The position numbers and the translations under genes were made by a program. The notes under the pieces are model-generated. The model saw only the letters and a list, made by a program, of their open reading frames with translations, had not been told where the DNA came from and ran no database searches. Below, piece after piece: positions 8,310 to 20,571 of a DNA stretch of 32,364 nt. The first letter of the stretch is position 1. Each line of letters opens with the position of its first letter. The stretch covers positions 1 to 32,364 of the forward strand of contig CACPJA010000013.1 in NCBI GenBank assembly GCA_902634075.1. The letters run 5' to 3'. The stretch is from an uncultured Gammaproteobacteria bacterium (GTDB lineage Bacteria; Pseudomonadota; Gammaproteobacteria; Steroidobacterales; UBA11654).

Positions 8310-9596
8310 CTATAAATCAATAACCGGTTTAAATGCCTCAATCCCTAAGAATCTTGAGTTTTCCCCGAGGATAGATTCGATCCTTAATAACTGGTTATAT
8401 TTCTCTACACGGTCTGAACGACACAATGAGCCAGTCTTAATTTGAGAAATATCCTTATGGATTGAAAGATCAGCGATTGTATTATCACCTGTCTCTCCTG
8501 AACGGTGAGATATAACGGTGGTGTAGTTATTTGATACCGCAAGTTCAATTGCAGCAGATGTTTCTGTAAGTGTCCCGATTTGATTTGGCTTAATTAATAC
8601 AGAATTAGCTACCCCGGTATCAATTCCTTTTTGAAGTATTGCTGGATTAGTTACAAATAAGTCATCGCCGACAAGCTGACAGGAATCGCCTAATGTATTT
8701 GTAAGCTCTCTCCATCCATCCCAGTCGTTCTCAGCCAAACCATCTTCAATAGATATAATTGGATAATTAGCAACTAAGTTTTGAAGATAATCGATAAATT
8801 GACTTGCATCAAATACTTTATTTTCCGAAGATAAATGATATTTTTGATCTTTGTAAAATTCACTACTAGCTACATCCAAACCTAGGTAAACGTCTGTACC
8901 TGCAGTCAGACCAACCTTCTCAATTGCTTCAAGGATAGTTTCTAAAGCAGCCTTATTACTAGGCAGATTAGGAGCAAATCCACCCTCATCACCAACAGCA
9001 GTATTCAAGCCCTTAGACTGGAGGACAGATCTTAGTGCATGAAATATCTCAACCCCTGCCCTTAAGGCATCACTAAATAGATTAAACCTGACAGGGAGAA
9101 TCATAAATTCTTGAATATCAATATTATTATCAGCATGTTCGCCGCCATTGAGAATATTCATCATTGGCACGGGAAAAGTATAATTACCATCTGCGAAATA
9201 TTGGAACAACTCGTTTTTATTATAGGCAGCTGCAGCATGAGCTGAAGCGAGAGAGACAGCCAAGATTGCATTAGCCCCAAGTCTCGACTTATTCTCAGTT
9301 CCATCGAGATCAATCATTAACTGGTCAATTCTTTTTTGATCTTCAATAGATTGTCCTAAAAGAGTACTTTGTATCTCCGTGTTAATATTTTTAACCGCTT
9401 TCTGAACCCCTTTTCCTAGGTATTTATCTTGATCTCCATCTCTTAGTTCCACTGCCTCCCTTGAGCCTGTAGATGCTCCAGATGGAACTGAGGCTCTACC
9501 TCTTACTCCATTCTCAAGCTCAACAGTAGCCTCAACTGTTGGGTTTCCCCTAGAGTCTAATATTTGGATAGAATGAATTGAGGTAATCTTTCCCAT
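8310..9596 (-). CDS. eno: Enolase
   Basis: [67 protein letters not shown]. Confidence 0.98.
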   Translation of the reverse strand: MGKITSIHSIQILDSRGNPTVEATVELENGVRGRASVPSGASTGSREAVELRDGDQDKYLGKGVQKAVKNINTEIQSTLLGQSIEDQKRIDQLMIDLDGTENKSRLGANAILAVSLASAHAAAAYNKNELFQYFADGNYTFPVPMMNILNGGEHADNNIDIQEFMILPVRFNLFSDALRAGVEIFHALRSVLQSKGLNTAVGDEGGFAPNLPSNKAALETILEAIEKVGLTAGTDVYLGLDVASSEFYKDQKYHLSSENKVFDASQFIDYLQNLVANYPIISIEDGLAENDWDGWRELTNTLGDSCQLVGDDLFVTNPAILQKGIDTGVANSVLIKPNQIGTLTETSAAIELAVSNNYTTVISHRSGETGDNTIADLSIHKDISQIKTGSLCRSDRVEKYNQLLRIESILGENSRFLGIEAFKPVIDL

Positions 9597-9622
9597 TGAT
9601 AAATCTATTTTCTATGCAGTTG

Positions 9623-10438
9623 TTATGTTTTAACTAAGTTATCAATTTTTACTAACTTTTCCATTAAAGGCTTAAGCTCATCCAATGGCAATGAATTTGG
9701 TCCATCACTGAGAGCCTTCTCAGGATCAGGGTGAGTCTCTATAAAAATTCCAGCTATACCGACTGCGGTTGCAGCTCTTGCTAAGGGGTTTATGTATTCT
9801 CTTTGCCCATCCGATGAACTACCCTTCCCACCTGGCAGTTGAAGTGAATGCGTGGCATCAAAAATAACTGGACATTGTGTTTCTTTCATAATCACAAGAG
9901 ATCTCATGTCTGAAACTAAATTGTTATACCCAAAACTGTAACCTCTCTCACAAACTAATATGTTCTGATTACCCTGAGACTTAGCCTTATTAACAACATT
10001 TTCCATATCCCAAGGAGATAAAAATTGCCCCTTCTTTATATTCACGGGAATATTCTGTGCCACAACTTTTAAAATAAAATTCGTTTGTCGACACAAGAAA
10101 GCAGGTGTTTGAAGGATATCAACAACTGATGAAACTTCATCCAATGGTGTGTCCTCATGAACATCAGTTAATACTGGAACGCCTATTTTTTCCTTGACGC
10201 TTTGTAGGATCCTTAAACCCTCTTCCATACCTGGGCCTCTATAACTGTCTATTGAGGTTCTATTGGCTTTATCAAAGGATGATTTAAACACATAAGGTAT
10301 TCCAAGATTTTGAGCAATCTCTTTAATATGTCCGGCCACATCTTGAGCTAACGTTTCATTCTCAATGACGCAAGTACCTGCTATGAGCAACAGAGGTGAC
10401 TCATTTGAAACTTCAATATTTGCAATCTTAACAGCCAT
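9623..10438 (-). CDS. kdsA: 3-deoxy-8-phosphooctulonate (KDO-8-P) synthase
   Basis: [55 protein letters not shown]; pyrG-kdsA-eno order. Confidence 0.97.
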   Translation of the reverse strand: MAVKIANIEVSNESPLLLIAGTCVIENETLAQDVAGHIKEIAQNLGIPYVFKSSFDKANRTSIDSYRGPGMEEGLRILQSVKEKIGVPVLTDVHEDTPLDEVSSVVDILQTPAFLCRQTNFILKVVAQNIPVNIKKGQFLSPWDMENVVNKAKSQGNQNILVCERGYSFGYNNLVSDMRSLVIMKETQCPVIFDATHSLQLPGGKGSSSDGQREYINPLARAATAVGIAGIFIETHPDPEKALSDGPNSLPLDELKPLMEKLVKIDNLVKT

Positions 10439-10445
10439 AAATATA

Positions 10446-12092
<1,647 letters not shown>

Positions 12093-12188
12093 TCATATAT
12101 AATAATGTGGGAGTTTCTACAAAACTTCGGGAAATGTAAAACTGCTATCCCGGTATTTCAAGTTATCAGATTATGGCCTATCTAACAA

Positions 12189-13532
12189 TCATGAATTATG
12201 AATGATATCTATATTCCTGTCCCAAGAAATAAGAAATCCATCCTCTTGTTCTTTTGCTTTATAGTCCTGATTGAACCAAAGATCCCCAACAGATATGAGT
12301 TCCTCATCAAGATAGAATAATGGAATCTGATCTCTTACCCATGGTAGGACATTATTTTCTTGGAAAAGATTTTTTAAAGATTTTGTAATTTTATGACCTG
12401 AAGGTTTAATTTGTTCACCACCTTTGCGATATTTTATTTCTAGGCTTTTCGGGCATTTATTTAATGCTATTCCCTGACCTTTTATAAATCTAGCTTGTAT
12501 TGAACCTCTATTTCCCCCTAGATTAAGAGTCTCATCAATAAACCATTTCATCTTGAGAGGTCTAATTTCATCCTGTTTGAGATCAGGATTAAAGAAATAC
12601 AGTGTATTCTTATACCTTCTAATCGAGAATCCATCCCAAGTAATTATAGGAGAATCTGATTTAGCATTTATAAGTGTCTCTATTCCATTCTCTAAAACTT
12701 TTAAACTAGGTATTCCCATTTTGTTCTTAAGTATCAAAAATCTAAAAATGTTGTTAATTCTCAAACTAGATTTATTTGATAAGATCCCTATATCAAGTAC
12801 GTTACACTTTTCGATTTCACCAATATCTTCTTTAGCTAGCTCATGAAGAAGTTTCTGATTATTTTCTGCCAAAGAAGAAAGCCTGGTAATTGTTTTTTGG
12901 GCATTAGGCCATCTCTTCTTTATGGAAGGGACAATATTATTTCTCAAATAATTCCTATCAAAATCAATATTTTTGTTACTTGGGTCTTCAATCCATTTGA
13001 TATCGTTTAATTTTGCATATTGCTCTATAGCTTCTCTAGGAATATTAATTAATGGTCGACAAAGTAACCCCTTTCCAAACTTGGCTTTTTTTCTAATCGA
13101 TCTTAATCCATCAAGTCCCGTCCCTCTAAAAATTCTAAAGAGCGTAGTTTCTACTTGATCATCTAGGTGATGTGCAGTTAAAAGACATTCATTATCAAGA
13201 ATAATCTCTTTAAATTTCTTATATCTTTGTTCTCTTGCCTCAGCTTCGAGACCGAAGCCTTCTTGTTTGGGGTTAATGGACTCTATAATTAAAGGCAATT
13301 TATATTTTTTACAAGCATCTTTAACAAAATCTACCCATTCCTTAGAACTCTCATGTAAATTGTGATTAATATGGATTGCCTTAATTACATCAGAAGATCT
13401 CTTGGCTTTTGATAGAAGATCCAATAGAACCATTGAATCTACTCCTCCACTCAGTGCTATGGTAAATTTAGTCACGCCCAATGAAGTAATTTCATTAGTT
13501 ATTAACTCGTTCAAATTCTCATTAAAATCCAT
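12189..13532 (-). CDS. tilS: tRNA(Ile)-lysidine synthase
   Basis: PP-loop SGGVDSMVLLDLL, HINHNLH, LTAHHLDDQVETTLFRIFRGTGLDGL. Confidence 0.95.
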   Translation of the reverse strand: MDFNENLNELITNEITSLGVTKFTIALSGGVDSMVLLDLLSKAKRSSDVIKAIHINHNLHESSKEWVDFVKDACKKYKLPLIIESINPKQEGFGLEAEAREQRYKKFKEIILDNECLLTAHHLDDQVETTLFRIFRGTGLDGLRSIRKKAKFGKGLLCRPLINIPREAIEQYAKLNDIKWIEDPSNKNIDFDRNYLRNNIVPSIKKRWPNAQKTITRLSSLAENNQKLLHELAKEDIGEIEKCNVLDIGILSNKSSLRINNIFRFLILKNKMGIPSLKVLENGIETLINAKSDSPIITWDGFSIRRYKNTLYFFNPDLKQDEIRPLKMKWFIDETLNLGGNRGSIQARFIKGQGIALNKCPKSLEIKYRKGGEQIKPSGHKITKSLKNLFQENNVLPWVRDQIPLFYLDEELISVGDLWFNQDYKAKEQEDGFLISWDRNIDIIHNS

Positions 13533-13537
13533 AAGAA

Positions 13538-14503
13538 CTAGATTTCGTTGAATTGACCAATAGCCTTAAATCTTTTTCTTCTGTCTAAAAGAAGATCATC
13601 AATATTTTTATTCTTTAATGTAATCAAAGACTCTGTTAGGTGACCTCTTATTTGTAAAAATGTTTCTTTTGGATTTTTGTGGAAACCACCAAGAGGCTCT
13701 TCAATAATAATATCTACAAGCCCAAGCTGTCTTAATCTTGATGGTGAAATACCCATTGCATCTGCAGCAGCTTCAGTCTCATCAGGATTTCTCCAAAGTA
13801 TTGAAGAACATGCTTCAGGGGAGATAACAGAATATATGGAATATTGAAGCATAATTAATTCATCACCCATACCAATTGCTAGCGCTCCACCTGAACCCCC
13901 TTCTCCAATCACTAAATTTATAATCGGCACCTTCAAGGATGCCAAGGTAAAGAGATTTCTAGCTATAGCTTCACTCTGTCCTCGTTCTTCAGCGCCAATT
14001 CCTGGGTATGCTCCGGGTGTGTCTATGATTGTGATTATTGGGATTGAAAATTTTTCTGCCAATTTCATAATCCTCATTGCCTTCCTGTAACCTTCAGGTT
14101 TAGTCATACCAAAATTTCTATGCATTTTCTCTTTTGTGCTTACTCCCTTCTCTTGAGCGATAATCATTACTGGTAAATCTTTAACTTTACCTATGCCAGT
14201 AATAATGGAAGAATCATCCGCATACATCCTGTCTCCATGTAATTCCTGAAAATCTTCTGAGATGGATTTAATAACCTCTAATGACTTTGGTCGCAAAGGA
14301 TGCCTAGCAAGCTGTGCTATTTGCCATTCACTTAAATTATTAAATATTTTTTTTGTAAGTTCTTCGCATTTTTTTTCTAACCTTTTTATCTCATCGTCAA
14401 TTTCGACATCAACATGCTCTTCAGACAGATTATGCCTAAGGTCATCAATCTGTTTTTCTAACTCTACTATTGGTTTCTCAAAATCAAGGAAATCCATAAT
14501 CAC
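13538..14503 (-). CDS. accA: Acetyl-CoA carboxylase carboxyltransferase subunit alpha
   Basis: ARHPLRPKSLEVI, FQELHGDRMYADD, IDTPGAYPGIGAEERGQSEAIA, GEGGSGGALAIG. Confidence 0.97.
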   Translation of the reverse strand: MIMDFLDFEKPIVELEKQIDDLRHNLSEEHVDVEIDDEIKRLEKKCEELTKKIFNNLSEWQIAQLARHPLRPKSLEVIKSISEDFQELHGDRMYADDSSIITGIGKVKDLPVMIIAQEKGVSTKEKMHRNFGMTKPEGYRKAMRIMKLAEKFSIPIITIIDTPGAYPGIGAEERGQSEAIARNLFTLASLKVPIINLVIGEGGSGGALAIGMGDELIMLQYSIYSVISPEACSSILWRNPDETEAAADAMGISPSRLRQLGLVDIIIEEPLGGFHKNPKETFLQIRGHLTESLITLKNKNIDDLLLDRRKRFKAIGQFNEI

Positions 14504-14573
14504 TCTTACATTTAATATCTAATGATTAAATTATTCTATAAGTAAAGTTAAAAAGCTAATTAGCTATTAGAAT

Positions 14574-17500
14574 TCAATGGCTAATAAACTGGAAATTATG
14601 GGAACCTAATTCAGCTGTAAGGTCAGCTCTCAGTTCCTTAGTTGGACTCACAGTCCATTCTTCTCCTAATTTTAATTTGGTAGAATTAATATCAGTTTCA
14701 TAATTTAGCTGAATCTTACAACTTCCAGGAGTGTGGAGCTGAAGGATTTTTTGTAATCGCTGAGGATCAAATTTTGAATCACATTTGATAAGAAGAGTTT
14801 TAGCTTTTTTATTGATAACAGAATCAATTGTTACTGCATCTTCAACAACAAATTGCCATAAATCAGCAAATGAATCGAATCTCAACCTGCCTTTAAGAAA
14901 CAATAAAGAATTATTATTTAAAAGATCTCTAAAATTATCTCTTCTTTCACCAAAAATTATGCCTTCCAAGATTGCCGAACCATCATCTATCTTAAAAGTG
15001 TAATTGTTTCCTCTTCTTTTTAAGTTTGTTATCAGACCAGCCACTTGAATCATTGTTTCTTTATCGCTATATCCGTTACCATTTTTTTGAGAGTCCATCA
15101 TCTTCTTTAGAGTAGCTAAATTAGACTTTGTTAAGTGCTTGCAATCTTCTCGATATGCATCAAAGGGGTGGCCACTGAAATAGAAACCAAGACTTGTAAA
15201 TTCGTTTTTTAATAATTGACTTAATACCCACTCTTTTGATCTGTTAAGAGTGGGCAATGATTCTTGAATATTCTCATCAGAATAAAAGAGATTGCTTTGT
15301 CCTGTTTCTTTCTCAAGCGATAGACGATTTGAATAATTTAAAGCCATCTCTATAGATTGAAACAGAGTTGCTCTTGTCTCTCCAAAGCAATCGAAAGCGC
15401 CACTTGTTATTAGTGCTTCAATTGTTCTTTTTGAAATTTTTTCTGATGATAATCTTGAGCAAAAATCAAAAATACTTTGGTAGTTACCATTTTCGTTTCT
15501 TTCATTGCTAATCGCTTTAGAAATTGATTCGCCTAAACCTTTGATTGCTCCCAATGCATATCTAATCTGCTTCCCACTCTCAACAAAAAATTCATATCTT
15601 GAATGATTAACACATGGTCCCTTTATCACTATTTCAAATGACTCACAATCTTCCTTAAAAACAATTAGCTTATCAGTATTATCTAAATCCGCAGTCATAG
15701 ATGCTGCAAAAAATTCGGTCCTATAGTGAGTTTTTAGCCATGCAGTTTGATAGGCAATCATTGCGTAAGAGACAGAATGAGATTTATTAAATCCATACCC
15801 AGCGAACTTTTCTATCAAATCAAAAATTCTTTTTGCTGTGGGTTCTTTGACATCGTTTTCTAGGGCTCCTTTAATAAAAATATCTTTTTGTTTAGCCATT
15901 TCTTCAGGAATCTTTTTACCCATAGCCTTCCTTAAGATGTCTGCACTACCTTGCGTATAGTTAGCTAATTTCTGAGCAATCTGCATGACTTGCTCTTGGT
16001 AAACTATAACTCCATATGTTGGTTTTAGTATCGTTTCTAATGTCGGATGTAAATAGTCGATTATTTTTGTTTTACCCCCTTTTTTTCGCTCAATATAATC
16101 ATCAACCATTCCTGATTGCAAAGGTCCAGGTCGAAATAAAGCTACCAACGCTACAACATCATCAAACCGAGTGGGTTGCATTCTTTTGATCAAATCTCTC
16201 ATTCCAGTTGATTCCAATTGAAACACTCCAACAGTTCTTGCTGAAGAGAGAAGATTATAGGTGTCCTTATCCTCCAATGAGATATCTTTGATGTTTAATT
16301 TTTTGAATTTACCTTTGGTTTTTCTATCGTTATATGCATTGATTATATCTACGCTCTTTTGTATGACTGTTAAGGTTTTAAGACCAAGAAAATCAAATTT
16401 AATCAAACCGATAGATTCTGCATCGTCCTTGTCAAATTGAGTAACAGTCCCAACCTCGTCATCTAATTTATATAAAGGCATGAAGTTAGAGAGTTCTGAT
16501 GGTGCTATGACGACTCCTCCAGCGTGTGTTCCGGCATTTCTAACTAGTCCTTCTAGTTTTAATGACAAATTTATAATAGCTTCTACATCCTCATCCTCTT
16601 CATACCTTTCAGCTAATTCTGAAGATTTTTTTAAAGCATCATTTATTGTTATACCAATCTCAAAGGGTACTAATTTTGCAATTTGGTCTACCACTGGGTA
16701 AGGAAATCCAAGTATCCTTCCCACATCTCGAATGACAGCTTTAGCAGAAAGTGTTCCATAAGTAATAATTTGAGAAACCATATTTCTACCGTACTTACTA
16801 GAAACATAGTCAATAACTTCATCTCTTCCATTAACACAAAAATCGATATCAAAATCCGGCATCGAGATACGTTCAGGGTTTAAGAATCTTTCAAAGATTA
16901 AATCATGCTCAATAGGGTCAATATCAGTTATCCCTAAGCAATAGGCCACTAAAGAACCTGGTCCTGATCCTCGTCCTGGGCCGACAGGGATATTTTGCTC
17001 TCTGGACCATTTTACAAAATCAGCGACAATAAGAAAGTAGCCAGCAAATCCTGTTCTTTTAATTATCTCTAGTTCTTCATTTAATCTAGCTTCATAAATA
17101 GATTGATTAAAACCATCTTTATCAGCTAACTCAGCAAGCCCTTCAAGACCTTGCTGAGTTAAATATTCATCTATGGAATAATTTCCAGGTGTTGCGAATG
17201 CAGGAAGAGCGTGATCTATATTTTCAAAACCAAAATTACATTTCTTTGCTATTTCGACAGAATTATTAACTGCCTCAGGAAGATCTTTGAAAAGCATCTT
17301 CATTTCTTCTTGAGTCTTAAAATACTGTTGATCTGTATAGTCACGTTGTCTACTTTGATCCTCAAGTACTCTACCTTGATCGATGCAAGCTCTTGCTTCT
17401 AGAGAAATATAATCGTTCTCAGATAGAAACTTTGGATTATTTAATGCAACCAATGGAACATCATACTTTGTAGATAAAGAGACAATCCGATTTATCTCCT

Positions 17501-18050
17501 CTTCTTCTCCGGATAATCCTAACCTCTGAATACCGAGAAAGAAATTTTCTCCAAACAAATCAGATAACTGCTCTAAATCAAAATTAACCTTTTCCCTATC
17601 TTTTACTGAGTTGATCTGATGTGCTAAACCATCATTGTATGCAGAAATAACAATTAAACCTTCAGAAAAACCGGTTAACCAACTGATATTTATAGACGGC
17701 TGATCATTCTTGAAGCCCTCAATATATGATTTGGTAATCAGATGACAAAGATTCTTATAACCCTGTTCGCTCTTACATAGAAAAATTAATTTTTTTAGAT
17801 CACTTTGATGGTTCGTTTCTATAGAAACAATTGAGCCAATAATTAATTTAATTCCTCTTTTTTGAGTCTCTTTATAAACCTTGTAAGCAGAAAAAAGGTT
17901 GTTGTGATCAGTAACACCAACAGCTGGCATATTATACTGATCACATAAATCGACAAGGTTATCAATTCTTACAACACTCTGACCTAGAGAATACTGAGTA
18001 TTAACGTCCAAATGGATAAAATCAGAATTATTCATAGCCTCACTTTTCAT
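14574..18050 (-). CDS. dnaE: DNA polymerase III subunit alpha
   Basis: N-terminal PHP-like region, GPGRGSGPGSLVAYCLGITDIDPIEHDLIFERFLNPERISMPDFDIDF, YGFNKSHSVSYAMIAYQTAWLK. Start is either 18050 or MNNSDF... at 18035. Confidence 0.98.
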   Translation of the reverse strand: MKSEAMNNSDFIHLDVNTQYSLGQSVVRIDNLVDLCDQYNMPAVGVTDHNNLFSAYKVYKETQKRGIKLIIGSIVSIETNHQSDLKKLIFLCKSEQGYKNLCHLITKSYIEGFKNDQPSINISWLTGFSEGLIVISAYNDGLAHQINSVKDREKVNFDLEQLSDLFGENFFLGIQRLGLSGEEEEINRIVSLSTKYDVPLVALNNPKFLSENDYISLEARACIDQGRVLEDQSRQRDYTDQQYFKTQEEMKMLFKDLPEAVNNSVEIAKKCNFGFENIDHALPAFATPGNYSIDEYLTQQGLEGLAELADKDGFNQSIYEARLNEELEIIKRTGFAGYFLIVADFVKWSREQNIPVGPGRGSGPGSLVAYCLGITDIDPIEHDLIFERFLNPERISMPDFDIDFCVNGRDEVIDYVSSKYGRNMVSQIITYGTLSAKAVIRDVGRILGFPYPVVDQIAKLVPFEIGITINDALKKSSELAERYEEDEDVEAIINLSLKLEGLVRNAGTHAGGVVIAPSELSNFMPLYKLDDEVGTVTQFDKDDAESIGLIKFDFLGLKTLTVIQKSVDIINAYNDRKTKGKFKKLNIKDISLEDKDTYNLLSSARTVGVFQLESTGMRDLIKRMQPTRFDDVVALVALFRPGPLQSGMVDDYIERKKGGKTKIIDYLHPTLETILKPTYGVIVYQEQVMQIAQKLANYTQGSADILRKAMGKKIPEEMAKQKDIFIKGALENDVKEPTAKRIFDLIEKFAGYGFNKSHSVSYAMIAYQTAWLKTHYRTEFFAASMTADLDNTDKLIVFKEDCESFEIVIKGPCVNHSRYEFFVESGKQIRYALGAIKGLGESISKAISNERNENGNYQSIFDFCSRLSSEKISKRTIEALITSGAFDCFGETRATLFQSIEMALNYSNRLSLEKETGQSNLFYSDENIQESLPTLNRSKEWVLSQLLKNEFTSLGFYFSGHPFDAYREDCKHLTKSNLATLKKMMDSQKNGNGYSDKETMIQVAGLITNLKRRGNNYTFKIDDGSAILEGIIFGERRDNFRDLLNNNSLLFLKGRLRFDSFADLWQFVVEDAVTIDSVINKKAKTLLIKCDSKFDPQRLQKILQLHTPGSCKIQLNYETDINSTKLKLGEEWTVSPTKELRADLTAELGSHNFQFISH

Positions 18051-18612
18051 ATAATTCTGACTTAAAGGTTAATCGATGATGTGGCGTGGGTCCAAGCTTC
18101 TGGATAGCATAAATATGTTCTTTCGTTGGATATCCTTTATTCTTTTTAAAGCCATATTCAGGGTAAAGCTTATCTATTTCGTTCATATATTTATCTCGTG
18201 TCACTTTAGCAATTATAGACGCTGCAGAGATACATGGAAATAACTTATCGCCTCCAATTATAGGTTCATATTTGATTTTTTGTCCAAGCAGTTTTTTTGG
18301 AACATGAGGACCATCAATATAACCTTTAATAAAGTTAGATTTAAGCATTGCTATTGAATTTTCCATCGCTTCCAAAGAAGCATTGAGTATATTTAAATCA
18401 TCAATTTTTTTATTGTCTAAAGAAGCTACTGAGTATTCAAAAGAGTTTTCAATAATTAACTTAAATACCTCTTCCCGTTTCTTTTTAGTTAGCAATTTAG
18501 AATCCTTTAGGCCATCTATTGTTTGTGTTTCTTCCATAACAACTGCAGATGCATATACTGGTCCAGCTAAACAACCTCTTCCAACTTCATCTACACCAAC
18601 AATAAGCGCCAT
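18040..18612 (-). CDS. rnhB: Ribonuclease HII
   Basis: GVDEVGRGCLAGPVYASAV, DSKLLTKKKRE, ISAASIIAKVTRD. Confidence 0.96.
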   Translation of the reverse strand: MALIVGVDEVGRGCLAGPVYASAVVMEETQTIDGLKDSKLLTKKKREEVFKLIIENSFEYSVASLDNKKIDDLNILNASLEAMENSIAMLKSNFIKGYIDGPHVPKKLLGQKIKYEPIIGGDKLFPCISAASIIAKVTRDKYMNEIDKLYPEYGFKKNKGYPTKEHIYAIQKLGPTPHHRLTFKSELYEK

Positions 18613-18631
18613 AAGATCTATATTTTATTAG

Positions 18632-19774
18632 TTATGCAACTATATCCTCTATTGCCTCAGCTGCCTTGAGGGCTGAATTTTGTTTAAGTGAAAGATGCAA
18701 TTCTTTTAAATGATCGATAGTTTGATCTGTTACTTCTTGATGATTTAATATTTCTAAAGCTTCGTTGATTATGTTCTCAGAAGTAACTTCATTCTGAATT
18801 AACTCTGGGAAAATTTTTCTTCCTAATAATATGTTAGGTAAAGCTGCATATTGAGTTTTAACTATATTTAAAACTTTCAGAAAATAAAAAGTAAGATTCG
18901 GCATTTTGTAGACAACTATTGTGGGTTTTTTAAAAATAGCCGACTCGAGGGTTGAGGTCCCAGACTTTGTAATTACAAGGTCAGAAGCAGGAATAGCTTT
19001 AGTTGCATCATCTAAGAACATGTACTTTTCAATCTCATCTTTATGCTCCTTAATTAGCAAGTCTTGCAATTCAGGAAACTGTGTTGGAATAATGAATTTA
19101 ACAGTCCCTTGATCTTCATTATGTAACTCTTTTGATAACCTCTTTGCTGCTTCGAACATAATGCTAGCATGGTATTTCAATTCATTTCTTCGACTTCCCG
19201 GCATCAAAGTAATAACAATATCCTCTTGAATCTCTAGGGATTTTTTAGCGGCTTTTTTATCAATTTCTAAAGGTATTTTATCAGCCAGAGGGTGGCCAAT
19301 AAATTTTGAATTTACCCCATTTTTACGCAGTAATTTTTCTTCAAAGGGAAATAGGCAGAGCATGAGATCTATTTTACTAGAAAATGTTTTTACTCTATTT
19401 TCTCTCCAAGCCCAAAAACTTGGAGAAACCACATGAACTGTCTTAATTCCTCTTTGTTTCAACTTTGATTCAATACTTAAATTAAACTCTGGATAATCAA
19501 TCCCAATGAACGCGTCAGGCGGACGATTTAGGATTTTTCGCATCACGTGTTTTCTTATCTTGAGTAATCTGGGTATATGCTTTAATACATTAGCTATCCC
19601 CATGACAGATAAATCTTTAATATCGAACCAAGGTTCACATCCAGCTTCTATCATTTTAGGTCCAGCAATCCCTTTAAATTCGTGATTGGGATTCCTTTTT
19701 TTTAGCTCATGGATTATAGAGGAACCTATTGCGTCCCCAGAAGACTCGCCCGCTAGAATGACAAAATAGGCCAC
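18632..19774 (-). CDS. lpxB: Lipid-A-disaccharide synthase
   Basis: LAGESSGDAIGSSIIHELK, GIDYPEFNLSIE, LMPGSRRNEL, KSGTSTLESAI. Confidence 0.97.
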   Translation of the reverse strand: MAYFVILAGESSGDAIGSSIIHELKKRNPNHEFKGIAGPKMIEAGCEPWFDIKDLSVMGIANVLKHIPRLLKIRKHVMRKILNRPPDAFIGIDYPEFNLSIESKLKQRGIKTVHVVSPSFWAWRENRVKTFSSKIDLMLCLFPFEEKLLRKNGVNSKFIGHPLADKIPLEIDKKAAKKSLEIQEDIVITLMPGSRRNELKYHASIMFEAAKRLSKELHNEDQGTVKFIIPTQFPELQDLLIKEHKDEIEKYMFLDDATKAIPASDLVITKSGTSTLESAIFKKPTIVVYKMPNLTFYFLKVLNIVKTQYAALPNILLGRKIFPELIQNEVTSENIINEALEILNHQEVTDQTIDHLKELHLSLKQNSALKAAEAIEDIVA

Positions 19775-19782
19775 AATAAGAT

Positions 19783-20571
19783 TTAGTTTTTCCTGACAAT
19801 CCCGCGGGTTGTCTGTTTAAGGAATTCAATAAATAATTTAATTTCACCTGAAATATCATCAATTTTTTCTATTTGACTAATGGCTTCTTCCAACCTAAGT
19901 TCTGACATATACAGATTCTTATAAGCTGTCTTAATATTCCTTATCTGATCTGATGAAAAGTCTCTTCTTTTAAGCCCTTCAAGATTAATACCTCTTGGTT
20001 CAGCAGGTTGTCCCATAACCACCAAATAGGGTGGCAAATCTCTGGCAACACCAGAATACATGCCTAAAAAACTATGAGCACCAATTTTGCAAAATTGATG
20101 AGCTCCTGAAAAGCCTCCAAAAATCGCAAAATCACCCACGATCACATGGCCTCCTAGAGTGGTGTTATTTGCAAAAATAGTGTTATTCCCTACTTGGCAA
20201 TCATGAGCTATATGAACATAGGCCATAATCCAATTATCATCGCCTAAGCGAGTTGTTCCAACATCTTGGCTAGTACCTTTATTTATAGTCGTATACTCTC
20301 TTATTGAATTACGATTACCTATTTCCACTGCAGTGTCCTCTCCATCGTATTTCTTATCTTGTGGATCATCCCCAATTGATACAAAAGAATAAATATGATT
20401 ATCATACCCAATACTGGTCTTACCCTTGATAACCACATGGGAGTCTATGACCGTTCCATTACCTATTGAAACATCTGATTCGATAATAGAATAAGGTCCT
20501 ACAACTACATTCTCTGCCAGGTTAGCAGTTTCCGAAACAACGGCTGTTTCATGAATTTGTGTCATCTTCAT
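19783..20571 (-). CDS. lpxA: UDP-N-acetylglucosamine acyltransferase
   Basis: Left-handed beta-helix hexapeptide repeats, IHETAVV start, FGGFSGAHQFCKIGAHSFLGMYSGV. Start may be ATG at 20565. Confidence 0.97.
   Translation of the reverse strand: MKMTQIHETAVVSETANLAENVVVGPYSIIESDVSIGNGTVIDSHVVIKGKTSIGYDNHIYSFVSIGDDPQDKKYDGEDTAVEIGNRNSIREYTTINKGTSQDVGTTRLGDDNWIMAYVHIAHDCQVGNNTIFANNTTLGGHVIVGDFAIFGGFSGAHQFCKIGAHSFLGMYSGVARDLPPYLVVMGQPAEPRGINLEGLKRRDFSSDQIRNIKTAYKNLYMSELRLEEAISQIEKIDDISGEIKLFIEFLKQTTRGIVRKN

Noticed and set aside
8306-8341. N-terminal extension of FtsB ([12 protein letters not shown]) overlapping eno
   Set aside because: The overlap encodes the eno C-terminus; the internal ATG at 8305 gives a standard FtsB N-terminus.
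12553-13158. Two plus-strand ORFs antisense to tilS (97 aa and 61 aa)
   Set aside because: Chance open frames in AT-rich DNA opposite a clear TilS.
14262-14522. 86-aa plus-strand ORF antisense to the accA N-terminus
   Set aside because: Ser/Phe-rich translation typical of the antisense of a Lys/Asp/Glu-rich gene; no family signature; accA on the other strand is unambiguous.
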